A stretch of 64,000 nucleotides of DNA, taken from positions 19,992 to 83,991 of the forward strand of contig JAFSBV010000021.1 of NCBI GenBank assembly GCA_017437125.1, written 5' to 3'. Each line of letters opens with the position of its first letter. Position 1 is the first letter of the stretch. This stretch comes from Bacteroidales bacterium. GTDB taxonomy: Bacteria; Bacteroidota; Bacteroidia; Bacteroidales; UBA932. Positions 1-8,385 of the stretch are shown in pieces. Under the pieces are notes generated by a model. That model was not told the origin of the DNA. It worked only from the letters and a program-made list of their open reading frames with translations, and did no database searches. The position numbers were made by a program, and so were the translations under genes.

Positions 1-1
1 C

Positions 2-133
2 AGCATTCCGTTCGTCCTTCTCGGCATAGGCTTCCTGGTTTACAGCTACGTCAAGAAACAGCCTGCAAGGATAGTGCATCCTGAAAAGAAGAAGGCTGCT
101 CCGACCCATTACGCAAAAAGCATAAGCAGATGA
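2..133 (+). CDS. C-terminal end of a membrane protein (5' part outside window)
   Basis: This is an open frame that enters from the left edge and stops at TGA 131-133. The visible 43 residues hold a hydrophobic segment (about residues 3-16, ending in YSYV) followed by a lysine-rich cytoplasmic-type tail (KKQPARI, EKKKAA). That fits the last transmembrane helix of an inner-membrane protein. The stop overlaps the next start (ATGA, 130-133), so the two genes are probably co-transcribed. The family cannot be named from this fragment. Confidence 0.6.
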   Translation, partial: SIPFVLLGIGFLVYSYVKKQPARIVHPEKKKAAPTHYAKSISR

Positions 134-675
134 CAGGAAACCCACGTATCGACGAGGTTCTGACCTTCCTTGAAGATCATGGCCTCGATTACAAGCTTCA
201 TACGCATCCGCCTCTACCTACCATCGAGCTTGCCCTTGAATATTGGAAGGAGATAGATTCCACCCATTGCAAGAACCTGTTTTTCCGCAATCACAAGGGA
301 AACCGTCATTATCTCGTGGTGTTCGAATGCCATAAGGAGATGCAGATCCATTCCCTTGAACATATGCTGAAGCAGGGTAAGCTTTCATTTGCATCGGCTG
401 AGCGCATGGAGCGTTGCCTGGGCCTTCTTCCTGGCTCAGTGTCACCTCTCGGCCTGATTCATGATCCGGAGACGGATGTCCTTACCAAGGAGCATTTCCC
501 GAACGGACACAGGGTTAAGCTTTTCCTTGACCAGGATCTCAAGACGGCAGAAAGAGTCAGCTTCCATCCGTGTGACAATACAGGAAGCGTAGTGCTTTCC
601 AATGCGGATTTCATGAGATTTCTTGAAATCTGGGGAGGAGAATACGAATGGCTCGACGTGACTGTCGAGGTCTGA
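130..675 (+). CDS. YbaK/ProX-type aminoacyl-tRNA deacylase
   Basis: The 181-residue protein matches the free-standing prolyl-tRNA synthetase-associated (PrdX/ProX, YbaK fold) editing family, which hydrolyses mischarged tRNA in trans in the cytoplasm. Visible family features are the substrate-pocket segment CKNLFFRNHKGNRHYLVV (about residues 47-64), the conserved K in CHKEM, and the glycine-containing LPGSVSPLGL segment (about 100-109). Its length is normal for the stand-alone family (about 160-180). The start overlaps the previous stop by four bases. Which tRNA it edits (Ala-tRNA-Pro or another) cannot be told from the sequence. Confidence 0.88.
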   Translation: MTGNPRIDEVLTFLEDHGLDYKLHTHPPLPTIELALEYWKEIDSTHCKNLFFRNHKGNRHYLVVFECHKEMQIHSLEHMLKQGKLSFASAERMERCLGLLPGSVSPLGLIHDPETDVLTKEHFPNGHRVKLFLDQDLKTAERVSFHPCDNTGSVVLSNADFMRFLEIWGGEYEWLDVTVEV

Positions 676-701
676 AAACATCCGTTTTTGTCATAAGGGA
701 A

Positions 702-730
702 GTTGTTTTGGAATATATGGCCAAAACAAC
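702..730. repeat. 10-bp perfect inverted repeat upstream of the efflux operon
   Basis: GTTGTTTTGG at 702-711 is followed after 9 bases by CCAAAACAAC at 721-730. It lies about 50 bp before the -7 box of the efflux operon. There is no T-tract after it, so an operator or RNA hairpin is as likely as a terminator for the upstream gene. Confidence 0.55.
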
Positions 731-773
731 ACCGGATAATCCCAAAATAAAGTTATGATTGGTGTGAAATTTG

Positions 774-785
774 TAGTATTTTCGC
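774..785 (+). promoter_or_regulatory. Putative promoter of the RND efflux operon
   Basis: TATTTTCG at 777-784 is one mismatch from the Bacteroidetes -7 box TAnnTTTG and sits 28 bases before the ATG at 813. The wider string TAGTATTTTCGCGCC recurs almost exactly before the Oar-like gene at 18683. A clear -33 TTTG was not found. Confidence 0.45.
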
Positions 786-812
786 GCCTTGAAAATCAGT
801 GTATTTAAAAAG

Positions 813-2324
813 ATGAAAAAAACAGTGGTAACTACAGTGATTGTTGCAGGAGCCTTCCTGTCGTCATTCTCCGCTTCAGCTCAGTATAAGACTGACAATA
901 TGCCGGAGGATGCGCCTAAGGCTGAAGTCCAGGCAATTCTGGATGAGGCTGCGGATGCTGAGACTCCCGTCATAATCACTTTGGAACAGGCGCTCGAGAT
1001 TGCCTTGAGCGAAAATGTGTCGGTAAAGGTTGCCGACATGGAGATTGAAAGGACAGGATTTGCTAAGAAAGGAACGTATGCTGCCCTTTTCCCTCAGATT
1101 GACGCTTCCGGTGCATACCAGAGAACGATCAAGAAGCAGGTGATGTATATGGACTTCGACATGAGTTCGCTTGGCGGAGCCATGGGCGGCGGAGCTGGAG
1201 AAGGCGGTGAGACCGAACTTCCTGACGGTGTCGAGATTCCTGAAACAGACAAGGATTCGTCAAATAACGGCGGCGGTCTTGAAGTGGGACGTTGGAACAC
1301 ATGGAGTGCAGGTGTAACGGCTGCGATGCCTCTTGTGAATGCACAGCTCTGGAAGAGCATCACCCTTTCCGGTCTTGATGTGGAGCTGGCTGTCGAAAAG
1401 GCCCGTTCATCACGTCTTGAAACAGTCACTCAGGTCAAGAACGCATATTTTGCGACACTTCTTGCAAAGGAAGCATTCAATGTCTATAAGGAAGTGTATG
1501 AGAATGCCGTAAGCAACTATGACGAGGCTAAGAAGAAGTTCGATGCAGAGAAGGTTTCCGAAATGGAGCTTCTCAGAGCAAAGACTACTGTAGCTAATGC
1601 TATTCCGAATGTATATAATGCGGAAAGTTCGGTGATTCTGTCATTGTGGCAGCTCAAGGCCGTGCTTGGTGTCGATCTTGACATGAACCTCGATATTGCA
1701 GGACAACTCTCTGACTTTGCAGAGCATATGCTGTATGATATCAATCAGAATGACAGCGTGAGCCTCGACCGTAATACTACCATGAAGCAGCTCGCCATCC
1801 AGTCGGAAATGCTTGCCGAGACAATCAAGCTTCAGAAGTATGCGAATATTCCGTCGCTCGCCCTTGCATTCAATTTCAGCATGAATGCGATGACCAACGA
1901 CTTCAATTTCAGCGAATACCGCTGGACTCCATATTCATATGTAGGTCTCAGCCTCAATATTCCGATTTTTGCCGGTGGAAAGCGCTACCAGCAGATACGT
2001 CAGGCAAAGAACCAGTATCAGCAGGTACAGCTTCAGACAGAGAACACAGAGCGTCAGCTCAAGATCGCGATCCGTCAGAGCCTTACAACGATGGAGACGA
2101 ACATGAAGAGCTATTATGCCGCTCAGGATGCAGTGGCTTCAGCAGCAAAGGGTTACAGCATTGCGGAAAAGGCATATCAGGTAGGCCGCAGTACTCTCAT
2201 CGAGCTTAACGATGCTCAGCTTGCACTTACTCAGGCTCAGCTCGCAGAGTCACAGGCGATCTATAATTTCGTTGTGGCCAAGGCTCAGCTCGAGCAGACC
2301 CTCGGTCAGGATTTCATTGAATAA
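813..2324 (+). CDS. TolC-family outer-membrane efflux protein
   Basis: This is the outer-membrane channel of a tripartite efflux pump. From ATG 813 it is 503 residues long with a clean signal peptide (hydrophobic core VVTTVIVAGAFL, cleavage after SASAQ near residue 24). A TTG 24 bases upstream would only add MKISVFKK before it, so the ATG is preferred. The duplicated coiled-coil architecture of the family is visible as two heptad-rich segments; the second ends in LIELNDAQLALTQAQLAE, a classic TolC signature. A glycine-rich acidic insert (about residues 115-150) is unusual and may be a periplasmic loop. It is 15 bases from the adaptor gene and is the first gene of the efflux operon. Confidence 0.93.
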   Translation: MKKTVVTTVIVAGAFLSSFSASAQYKTDNMPEDAPKAEVQAILDEAADAETPVIITLEQALEIALSENVSVKVADMEIERTGFAKKGTYAALFPQIDASGAYQRTIKKQVMYMDFDMSSLGGAMGGGAGEGGETELPDGVEIPETDKDSSNNGGGLEVGRWNTWSAGVTAAMPLVNAQLWKSITLSGLDVELAVEKARSSRLETVTQVKNAYFATLLAKEAFNVYKEVYENAVSNYDEAKKKFDAEKVSEMELLRAKTTVANAIPNVYNAESSVILSLWQLKAVLGVDLDMNLDIAGQLSDFAEHMLYDINQNDSVSLDRNTTMKQLAIQSEMLAETIKLQKYANIPSLALAFNFSMNAMTNDFNFSEYRWTPYSYVGLSLNIPIFAGGKRYQQIRQAKNQYQQVQLQTENTERQLKIAIRQSLTTMETNMKSYYAAQDAVASAAKGYSIAEKAYQVGRSTLIELNDAQLALTQAQLAESQAIYNFVVAKAQLEQTLGQDFIE

Positions 2325-2339
2325 TAAACGTTAAAAAAT

Positions 2340-3371
2340 ATGAAGACTATTTTCAGAATTATGCCGTTGGCGGTAGCTGCAATCATAGCTGCCGGATGCG
2401 GTAACACTGGCAGCAAGACCGCAGAACAGGCAACTGTTGTTGAAGATATCACCCCAACCGTGGCTGTTGAAAAGGTGTCTGTACGCGAAGTGCCTCAGGA
2501 AGAGACATATACATCGACTGTCCAGGCTTATGTAAAGAATAATATCGCACCTCAGACAGCCGGCCGAATCAGCAGGATTCTCGTTGATGTAGGTGACTTC
2601 GTGAAGAAGGGACAGGTGGTGGCCGAGATGGATCAGACCCAGCTTGCCCAGGCAGAGCTTCAGATGAAGAACAATGAAGTTGAGTACAACCGTCTCAAGG
2701 AACTTTATGAAGTAGGCGGTCTCTCGAAGTCCGATCTGGATGCTATTGAAATGGCATATAACGTAAGCAAGACACAGTTTAACAATCTCAAGGAGAATGC
2801 GACCCTCGTATCTCCTATCAACGGTGTGATCACAGCCCGCAACTATGATGCAGGCGACATGTACGCCATGAGCGCACCTATCTATACTGTCGAGCAGATC
2901 GTGCCAGTAAAGCTTCTCGTAGGCATTTCGGAGACTGATTATTCGAAGGTAAAGAAGGGTGACTCGGTGACAATCACTGCGGACGCTCTTCCTGGAAAGA
3001 CATTCTACGGAAAGATAAACAAGGTATATCCTACAGTAGATCCTGCAACCCGTACATTCACTGTCGAGGTCGTCGTTGACAACAACTACAGCACTCTCCG
3101 TCCGGGAATGTTCGTAAGAGCTACCGTGAAGTTCGGTGTGAACAACAGTGTCGTGATTCCTGACGTAGCAGTGGTAAAACAGCAGGGCTCGGGTGAAAGA
3201 TTTGTATATATCCTCAATGAGGACGGTACCGTTACATATCAGAAGGTGCTTCTCGGCCGTCGCATGGGTACGGAATACGAAGTGCTTGAGGGTATCGCAG
3301 ATGGTGCCAAGGTCGTGACAGGTGGTCAGATCCGCCTCAAGGACGGCATTAAGGTTACAGTTAACGAATAA
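2340..3371 (+). CDS. RND efflux periplasmic adaptor (membrane fusion protein)
   Basis: This 343-residue lipoprotein links the RND pump to the TolC channel. The N-terminus has a type II signal peptide ending in a lipobox (AAGC near residues 17-20). Next come the lipoyl half-motifs of HlyD-type adaptors: AGRISRILVDVGDFVKKGQV (about 75-95) and the returning strand VSPINGVITARNYDAGDM (about 157-175), separated by a short alpha-hairpin. The beta-barrel and membrane-proximal domains follow. Length is normal (330-400). Spacing of 8 bases to the RND gene indicates translation from one mRNA. The substrate is not evident. Confidence 0.94.
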   Translation: MKTIFRIMPLAVAAIIAAGCGNTGSKTAEQATVVEDITPTVAVEKVSVREVPQEETYTSTVQAYVKNNIAPQTAGRISRILVDVGDFVKKGQVVAEMDQTQLAQAELQMKNNEVEYNRLKELYEVGGLSKSDLDAIEMAYNVSKTQFNNLKENATLVSPINGVITARNYDAGDMYAMSAPIYTVEQIVPVKLLVGISETDYSKVKKGDSVTITADALPGKTFYGKINKVYPTVDPATRTFTVEVVVDNNYSTLRPGMFVRATVKFGVNNSVVIPDVAVVKQQGSGERFVYILNEDGTVTYQKVLLGRRMGTEYEVLEGIADGAKVVTGGQIRLKDGIKVTVNE

Positions 3372-3379
3372 GTCAGAAT

Positions 3380-6300
3380 ATGAGCATTTACAGAAAAGCG
3401 GTAAATAATCCGGTCACCACTTCGCTTGTCTTCATAGCGTTGGCGATCTTCGGTATATTTTCGCTGATTAACATATCATTGGACAGGTTCCCTAAGTTCG
3501 ATGCGAACGTGGTCATGGTCATGTCGTCGTATCCGGGAGCCAGTGCGGAGGATATCGAGACCAACCTTACGAAGGTGCTCGAGAACTCCCTGAACGGTGT
3601 GAGCGACCTCAAGAACCTCAGCTCGACTTCAAAGGAGAACATTTCGCTCATCACTCTTGAATTTGTCGAGGGCGTGGATATCGATGTCGCTACAAACGAT
3701 GTCCGAGACAAGCTCGACATGGTGAATTCGGTGCTTCCTGACGGAGCATCACTTCCGGTCATCTTCAAGTTCAGCGCCGACGACATGCCTATCATGATCA
3801 TGGCCGCAACTGCAGACGAGAGCCTCCAGGCCCTCGAGAAGATACTGGATGACAAGGTCGCAACTCCTCTTGCACGTGTGTCAGGTGTGGGTACAGTGTC
3901 TATTTCCGGTGCCCCTCAGCGCGAGATCCAGGTATATTGCGACCCGAACAAACTTGAAGCATATGGACTTACCATTGCAGGTATATCAAGCCTCATAGCT
4001 CAGGAGAACAGAAACGTGCCTTCCGGTTCCATCGACATCGGATCCAATTCATATTCGCTCCGCGTGGAGAAGGAATTCAATGCTGCGGACGAGATGCTGG
4101 ACATCGTTGTAGGACATTCCAACGGAAAGACCATATATCTCCGCGATGTCGCAAGAGTGGTCGATGGAGTAGAGGAAAGGTATCAGGAAGCATATGTGAA
4201 CGGAACCCAGGGAGCCCAGATCATCATTCAGAAGCAGGCTGACGCCAATCCTGTCAATGTGATCAAGGGTATCAAGAAAGAGATGAAGAAGATCGAGAAG
4301 AATCTTCCTTCCGATATCGAGATCAGGACGGTCGTTGACAGCTCGGACAATATCATCAACACTCTCAACTCATTGAAGGAGACCATCATAGTGACCTTCC
4401 TCATCGTGATGCTCGTCGTATATCTCTTCCTCGGAAGATGGCGTGCGACATTCATCATCGTACTTGCGATTCCTATTTCCCTCCTTGCATCCCTGATGTA
4501 CCTCTGGGCAACCGGAAACACATTGAACATCGTCTCGATGTCAGCCCTTTCGATCGCCATCGGTATGGTCGTCGATGATGCCATCGTGGTTCTCGAGAAC
4601 ATCTCGACACATCTCGAAAGAGGAGCCAAACCTAAGGAAGCCGCAGTACATGCGACACAGGAAGTAGGTATTTCCGTAATCGCTTCGACATTGACCATGC
4701 TTGCCGTGTTCCTCCCTCTTACAATGATCAAGGGTATGGCCGGCCTCATGTTCAAGCAGCTCGGATGGATCACCAGCATCATCATGATCGTATCGACCAT
4801 CGGTGCGCTCACGCTCATCCCGATGCTTTGTGCCAATTTCCTCCGCTTCAAGCCTAAGACAGGAAAGATTCATGATCTGATATTCGGTAACTTCAACAGG
4901 TTCCTGAATTGGATATCAAAAGGTTATGCCCGTCTCATCAACTGGTGCATCGGCCACAGGACAATCGTCGTCATAGCTTCATTTGCTGTATTTATCGCAA
5001 CTGTAGGAATCCTCGGCCCTTCTATCAAGACCGAGTTCATGCCTAAGGCTGACGAGGGACGTATAACCATCCAGCTTGAGCTTCCTGCAGGAACAGGACA
5101 GAACATTACCCGTTCGCTTGCACACGAGATTTACGGCAAGTTCGCTGATGCGATTCCGGAAATCGTGAACTGCTCGTATTCGCTCGGTCAGGCTGATACC
5201 GACAACTCTTTCGCTTCCATGCAGACTAACGGAACGCATGTCGTTTCATACAACATCAATGTCGGAAGTATGGAAGAACGAGAGCGCTCTTCAGCTCAGA
5301 TCGCTGATGTCATCCGTGGCATCCTTGCAGATTACCCTGAGTTCAAGAAGATCCGCGTTACCGAAGGTGGCGGCGGAATGGGTGGAGCCTCAACAGTCGA
5401 TGTAGAGATCTACGGATATGATTTCGAGACCACAGACATGGTTGCCAAGGAGATCCAGGCTCAGATGCTCACTACGGGAGAATACTCTCAGGTACTTCTC
5501 AGCCGCGATGAATATACTCCTGAATATCAGGTGGATTTCGACCGTGAAAAGCTTGCTGTGAACGGTCTGAACAGTACTACTGCCGCTTCATACCTCAGTG
5601 CCGCGATGAACGGTTCGACACAGTCTTTCTATCGTGAGGACGGTGATGAGTACGACATCCGTGTCCGTTATGCTCCGGAGTTCCGTACAAGCATCGAGGA
5701 TATCGAAAACATCATCATCTATAACAACATGGGCAAGGGAGTAAGAATCAAGGACCTCGGTACAGTCGAGGAGTCACTTACACCTCCTTCGATCCAGAGA
5801 AAGAACCGTGAGCGTCTCATCACCGTATCGGGTATCGTGGCTGACGGTGTGGCTCTTTCAGATGCAGTTGCATCGACTGACAGGATCATCGCCGATACCG
5901 AAATCCCTTCGGAACTTGCTATCGAGATAGGCGGTTCATATGAGGACCAGCAGGAAATGTTCGGAGACCTCATCATGCTTCTCGTGATGATCATCATCCT
6001 CGTGTATATCGTGATGGCTTCTCAGTTCGAATCCTTCATGAGTCCGTTCGTGATCATGTTCTCCATTCCTTTCGCTTTCGTAGGAGTGCTTCTCGGTCTG
6101 TGGGTTACAGGTACGCCTCTTGGCGCGATGGGTCTGGTAGGTATCCTGATCCTCATGGGTATCGTGGTGAAGAACGGTATCGTGCTCATCGACTATACGA
6201 TTCTCATGCGCGAGAGGGGATACAGCATTGCGGAGTCTTCTGTGATTGCGGCGAAATCCCGTCTCCGTCCTATCCTCATGACCACTCTCACCACTGTCCT

Positions 6301-6496
6301 CGGTATGATTCCTATGGCTGTGGGACAGGGAGAAGGTTCAGAGATGTGGCGCTCGCTCGGTATGGTAGTGGCATGGGGTCTTTCTATATCGACTCTCGTG
6401 ACCCTCGTGATCATCCCTACCGTATATGCCTCAATGGCATCATGGCAGGACCGTCGCGCTTCTAAGAAACTGGCAAAGAAACTCGCAAAAGCTTAG
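3380..6496 (+). CDS. RND-family efflux permease (AcrB/HAE1 type)
   Basis: This 1038-residue inner-membrane proton-drug antiporter has the usual two-fold repeat: TM1 at the N-terminus (VTTSLVFIALAIFGIF), a large periplasmic loop, TM2-6 around residues 335-490, TM7 near 535, a second periplasmic loop, and TM8-12 near 865-1020. The TM4 proton-relay acids are visible in AIGMVVDDAIVVLEN (about 393-407). Length matches the family. No frameshift or missing motif was seen. It sits between its adaptor and a small PII-like gene 4 bases downstream, the usual Bacteroidetes order. Confidence 0.96.
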   Translation: MSIYRKAVNNPVTTSLVFIALAIFGIFSLINISLDRFPKFDANVVMVMSSYPGASAEDIETNLTKVLENSLNGVSDLKNLSSTSKENISLITLEFVEGVDIDVATNDVRDKLDMVNSVLPDGASLPVIFKFSADDMPIMIMAATADESLQALEKILDDKVATPLARVSGVGTVSISGAPQREIQVYCDPNKLEAYGLTIAGISSLIAQENRNVPSGSIDIGSNSYSLRVEKEFNAADEMLDIVVGHSNGKTIYLRDVARVVDGVEERYQEAYVNGTQGAQIIIQKQADANPVNVIKGIKKEMKKIEKNLPSDIEIRTVVDSSDNIINTLNSLKETIIVTFLIVMLVVYLFLGRWRATFIIVLAIPISLLASLMYLWATGNTLNIVSMSALSIAIGMVVDDAIVVLENISTHLERGAKPKEAAVHATQEVGISVIASTLTMLAVFLPLTMIKGMAGLMFKQLGWITSIIMIVSTIGALTLIPMLCANFLRFKPKTGKIHDLIFGNFNRFLNWISKGYARLINWCIGHRTIVVIASFAVFIATVGILGPSIKTEFMPKADEGRITIQLELPAGTGQNITRSLAHEIYGKFADAIPEIVNCSYSLGQADTDNSFASMQTNGTHVVSYNINVGSMEERERSSAQIADVIRGILADYPEFKKIRVTEGGGGMGGASTVDVEIYGYDFETTDMVAKEIQAQMLTTGEYSQVLLSRDEYTPEYQVDFDREKLAVNGLNSTTAASYLSAAMNGSTQSFYREDGDEYDIRVRYAPEFRTSIEDIENIIIYNNMGKGVRIKDLGTVEESLTPPSIQRKNRERLITVSGIVADGVALSDAVASTDRIIADTEIPSELAIEIGGSYEDQQEMFGDLIMLLVMIIILVYIVMASQFESFMSPFVIMFSIPFAFVGVLLGLWVTGTPLGAMGLVGILILMGIVVKNGIVLIDYTILMRERGYSIAESSVIAAKSRLRPILMTTLTTVLGMIPMAVGQGEGSEMWRSLGMVVAWGLSISTLVTLVIIPTVYASMASWQDRRASKKLAKKLAKA

Positions 6497-6500
6497 AATT

Positions 6501-6794
6501 ATGAAAGGAATTTTTATAGCATATGACCAGGCTTACAACATGGAAATTGTTGAAGCTCTTGAAGAAATCGGCTGCAGGGGATTCACAATGTGGCAGGATA
6601 TAGCAGGTCGCGGAGGCATTGACGGAGAGCCGCATCTCGGAAACCATGCATGGCCAACCATGAACAATGCGATCCTGACATTTGTTCCGGATGAAAAGGT
6701 CGATGACATTCTCGCAATGGTGCGCGCAAAGGATGAGGAAACCCCTGATCTCGGACTCCGTGCATTTGTGTGGAATATTGAGAAATACTATTAA
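6501..6794 (+). CDS. PG0541-type transporter-associated PII-like protein
   Basis: This small protein (97 residues from ATG 6501) follows the RND gene by 4 bases. A longer frame upstream is only overlap with the RND gene's 3' end; the ATG at 6501 gives the family start MKGIFIAYDQAYN. The pattern of beta-alpha-beta repeats (MKGIFIAYDQ, EIVEALEEIGCRGFTMW, GGIDGEPHLG, ILTFVPDEKVDDILAMV) resembles a small ferredoxin-like/PII fold, and the family is known for sitting next to RND or other transporters in Bacteroidetes. By analogy with PII proteins it may gate or sense for the pump, but that is inference. It closes the efflux operon. Confidence 0.8.
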   Translation: MKGIFIAYDQAYNMEIVEALEEIGCRGFTMWQDIAGRGGIDGEPHLGNHAWPTMNNAILTFVPDEKVDDILAMVRAKDEETPDLGLRAFVWNIEKYY

Positions 6795-6812
6795 ACCTTT
6801 AAGGTATCATTA

Positions 6813-6843
6813 TTGTAATTCCAGTCGCAATTCTTTATATTTG
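6813..6843 (+). promoter_or_regulatory. Promoter of trxA
   Basis: TTG (6813-6815), 20 bases, then TATATTTG (6836-6843) is a full match to the Bacteroidetes -33/-7 promoter. The ATG of trxA is 43 bases downstream. Both elements lie within or beside the inverted repeat 6816-6855. Confidence 0.8.
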
Positions 6844-6855
6844 CGACTGGAATTA
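6816..6855. repeat. 15-bp perfect inverted repeat overlapping the trxA promoter
   Basis: TAATTCCAGTCGCAA at 6816-6830 and its exact reverse complement at 6841-6855 are separated by 10 bases. The right arm covers the last bases of the -7 box, and the repeat is followed by an A/T-rich run. It could end transcription of the efflux operon (terminator hairpin), act as an operator on trxA, or do both. Confidence 0.8.
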
Positions 6856-6886
6856 TTATTATACAAACCATTTAAAGCATAAAGTT

Positions 6887-7201
6887 ATGGCACATGTTGT
6901 TACTGACGCGAATTTCGCTGAAACATTGAATACAGATAAGCCTGTATTGGTAGATTTCTGGGCTACATGGTGCGGTCCATGCAAGGCTATCGCTCCTGTA
7001 ATCGATGAGATTGCAGCAGAGTATGAGGGCAAGGCTGTTGTAGGCAAATGCAACGTCGATGAGTGTGACGATGCTCCTATGACATACGGCATCAGAAGCA
7101 TCCCTACTCTTCTTTTCTTCAAGAACGGTGAGCTTGTTGACAGACATGTAGGTGTCATCACAAAGGCCGACCTCGCAGCAAAGCTTGATTCACTTATCTA
7201 A
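6887..7201 (+). CDS. trxA: Thioredoxin
   Basis: This is a 104-residue cytoplasmic thioredoxin, the usual size. The redox motif WCGPC is present (about residues 28-32), preceded by the VDFWA strand, with the cis-proline segment [14 protein letters not shown] (about 69-82). It has no signal peptide, so it acts as a general protein disulfide reductase in the cytoplasm, reduced by thioredoxin reductase encoded elsewhere. It has its own promoter and is followed after 15 bases by the barrel protein gene. Confidence 0.96.
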   Translation: MAHVVTDANFAETLNTDKPVLVDFWATWCGPCKAIAPVIDEIAAEYEGKAVVGKCNVDECDDAPMTYGIRSIPTLLFFKNGELVDRHVGVITKADLAAKLDSLI

Positions 7202-7216
7202 TCCCCTTACGCACAT

Positions 7217-7834
7217 ATGAAACGAATCTTAATGATCATCGCTGCCTTCCTGACCTTGTGCTCTGTGCAGTCACATGCTCAGATACGTTGGGGAGTCACA
7301 GGCGGAATGAATTTCAGTACGTCGAAGTTCACTGAAGTTGACGTGCAGGCCAGGACAGGCTGGAATGCGGGTCTCACATGCATTGTGGATCTGCCTCTCG
7401 GCCTTTCGCTCCAGCCTGCTCTTATATACAGTCAGAAGAATACCAATGTGACAGAGTCCATAGCTCAGAACATGGGATTTGTAGAGCTTCCTGTTTCGGT
7501 GCAGTGGGGTCCTGATCTTCTTCTGTTCAGACCTTTCGTTGATTTTACCCCGTATGTCGGATATGCCATATCCAACAAGGCATATGGAGACGTAAGCTTT
7601 GCCGGAATCAAGGATTTCTCGTCCTGGGAAGGAAAGGAGAGATTTGAGTACGGACTCGGCATCGGAGGCGGAATCAACATATGGAAGCTTCAGGTGATAG
7701 CAAGATACTGCTGGAACTTCGGTTCACTTTATAATGTTGAGGGGTGGAATGACATAAAGAATCATTTCTCGGACCTCAAGACAGACAACAGGAATTTTCA
7801 GGGTCTGACACTGAGCCTGGCCCTCCTGTTCTAA
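7217..7834 (+). CDS. PorT-like outer-membrane beta-barrel protein
   Basis: This 205-residue exported protein has a signal peptide (MKRILMIIAAFLTLCSVQSHAQ) followed by alternating hydrophobic/polar strands with glycines and aromatics. Examples are RWGVTGGMNFS, WNAGLTCIVDL, FEYGLGIGGGIN, and a C-terminal strand ending in LSLALLF with a terminal aromatic. This is the pattern of the small PorT/OmpA-like beta-barrel family common in Bacteroidetes. The specific function is unknown. It probably shares the trxA transcript and is followed 12 bases later by the LOG gene. Confidence 0.8.
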   Translation: MKRILMIIAAFLTLCSVQSHAQIRWGVTGGMNFSTSKFTEVDVQARTGWNAGLTCIVDLPLGLSLQPALIYSQKNTNVTESIAQNMGFVELPVSVQWGPDLLLFRPFVDFTPYVGYAISNKAYGDVSFAGIKDFSSWEGKERFEYGLGIGGGINIWKLQVIARYCWNFGSLYNVEGWNDIKNHFSDLKTDNRNFQGLTLSLALLF

Positions 7835-7846
7835 GGAGTTTTGCGG

Positions 7847-8380
7847 ATGAAAAATAAGATAGCAGTTTACTGCTCTGCAAGTTTTGAAATAGATCCAAAG
7901 TTCAACAAAGTCGCCCGTGAATTTGTCCGGGCGGCTTCGTTGCGTGGATATGGCATAGTTACCGGTGGTACTGTAAAGGGTACCATGGGTGAGGTTTCTG
8001 ATGAGCTTCATGCGTGTGGCGGATATCATCTTGGTGTCATCCCCCGCTTCATGGAGCAGTATGTGTATCCTGACCTTTCAGAGGTCATATGGACCGATAC
8101 AATGTCTGAGAGAAAGACTTTGCTGAGGAAGGATACATGCGCCGTGGTGGCATTGCCTGGAGGCGTCGGAACTTTGGATGAGGTGATAGAAGTCCTTGCA
8201 CTTGTGCATCTGAAGCAGTATTTCGGTAGGATATTCCTTCTGAACCACGATGGATTCTATGAACCGTTGAGGCGACTGCTTCAGCATTATGTTGATATGA
8301 AGATGATGAGCGAGGCCACGATGGAAAAGGTCGTGTTTGCCGATACCCCTCAGGACATTATTGATGCTTTGGAGAAATAG
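7847..8380 (+). CDS. LOG family protein (nucleotide 5'-monophosphate phosphoribohydrolase-like)
   Basis: The 177-residue cytoplasmic protein carries both LOG/TIGR00730 signatures: the Rossmann-type GGTVKGTMG segment (about residues 42-50) and the catalytic loop ALPGGVGTLDEVIE with PGGxGTxxE (about 102-115). Family members cleave the N-glycosidic bond of nucleoside 5'-monophosphates, including cytokinin precursors in plants; the bacterial substrate is usually untested. ATG 7847 is chosen over an in-frame TTG at 7841 because AAGGAG at 7833-7838 is correctly spaced for the ATG, one of few clear ribosome sites in this window. Confidence 0.92.
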   Translation: MKNKIAVYCSASFEIDPKFNKVAREFVRAASLRGYGIVTGGTVKGTMGEVSDELHACGGYHLGVIPRFMEQYVYPDLSEVIWTDTMSERKTLLRKDTCAVVALPGGVGTLDEVIEVLALVHLKQYFGRIFLLNHDGFYEPLRRLLQHYVDMKMMSEATMEKVVFADTPQDIIDALEK

Positions 8381-8385
8381 AGAAG

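Noticed and set aside
6025-6034. GTTCGAATCC, like a tRNA T-arm
   Set aside because: It lies inside the RND permease gene, coding QFESF; no acceptor or anticodon stems surround it.
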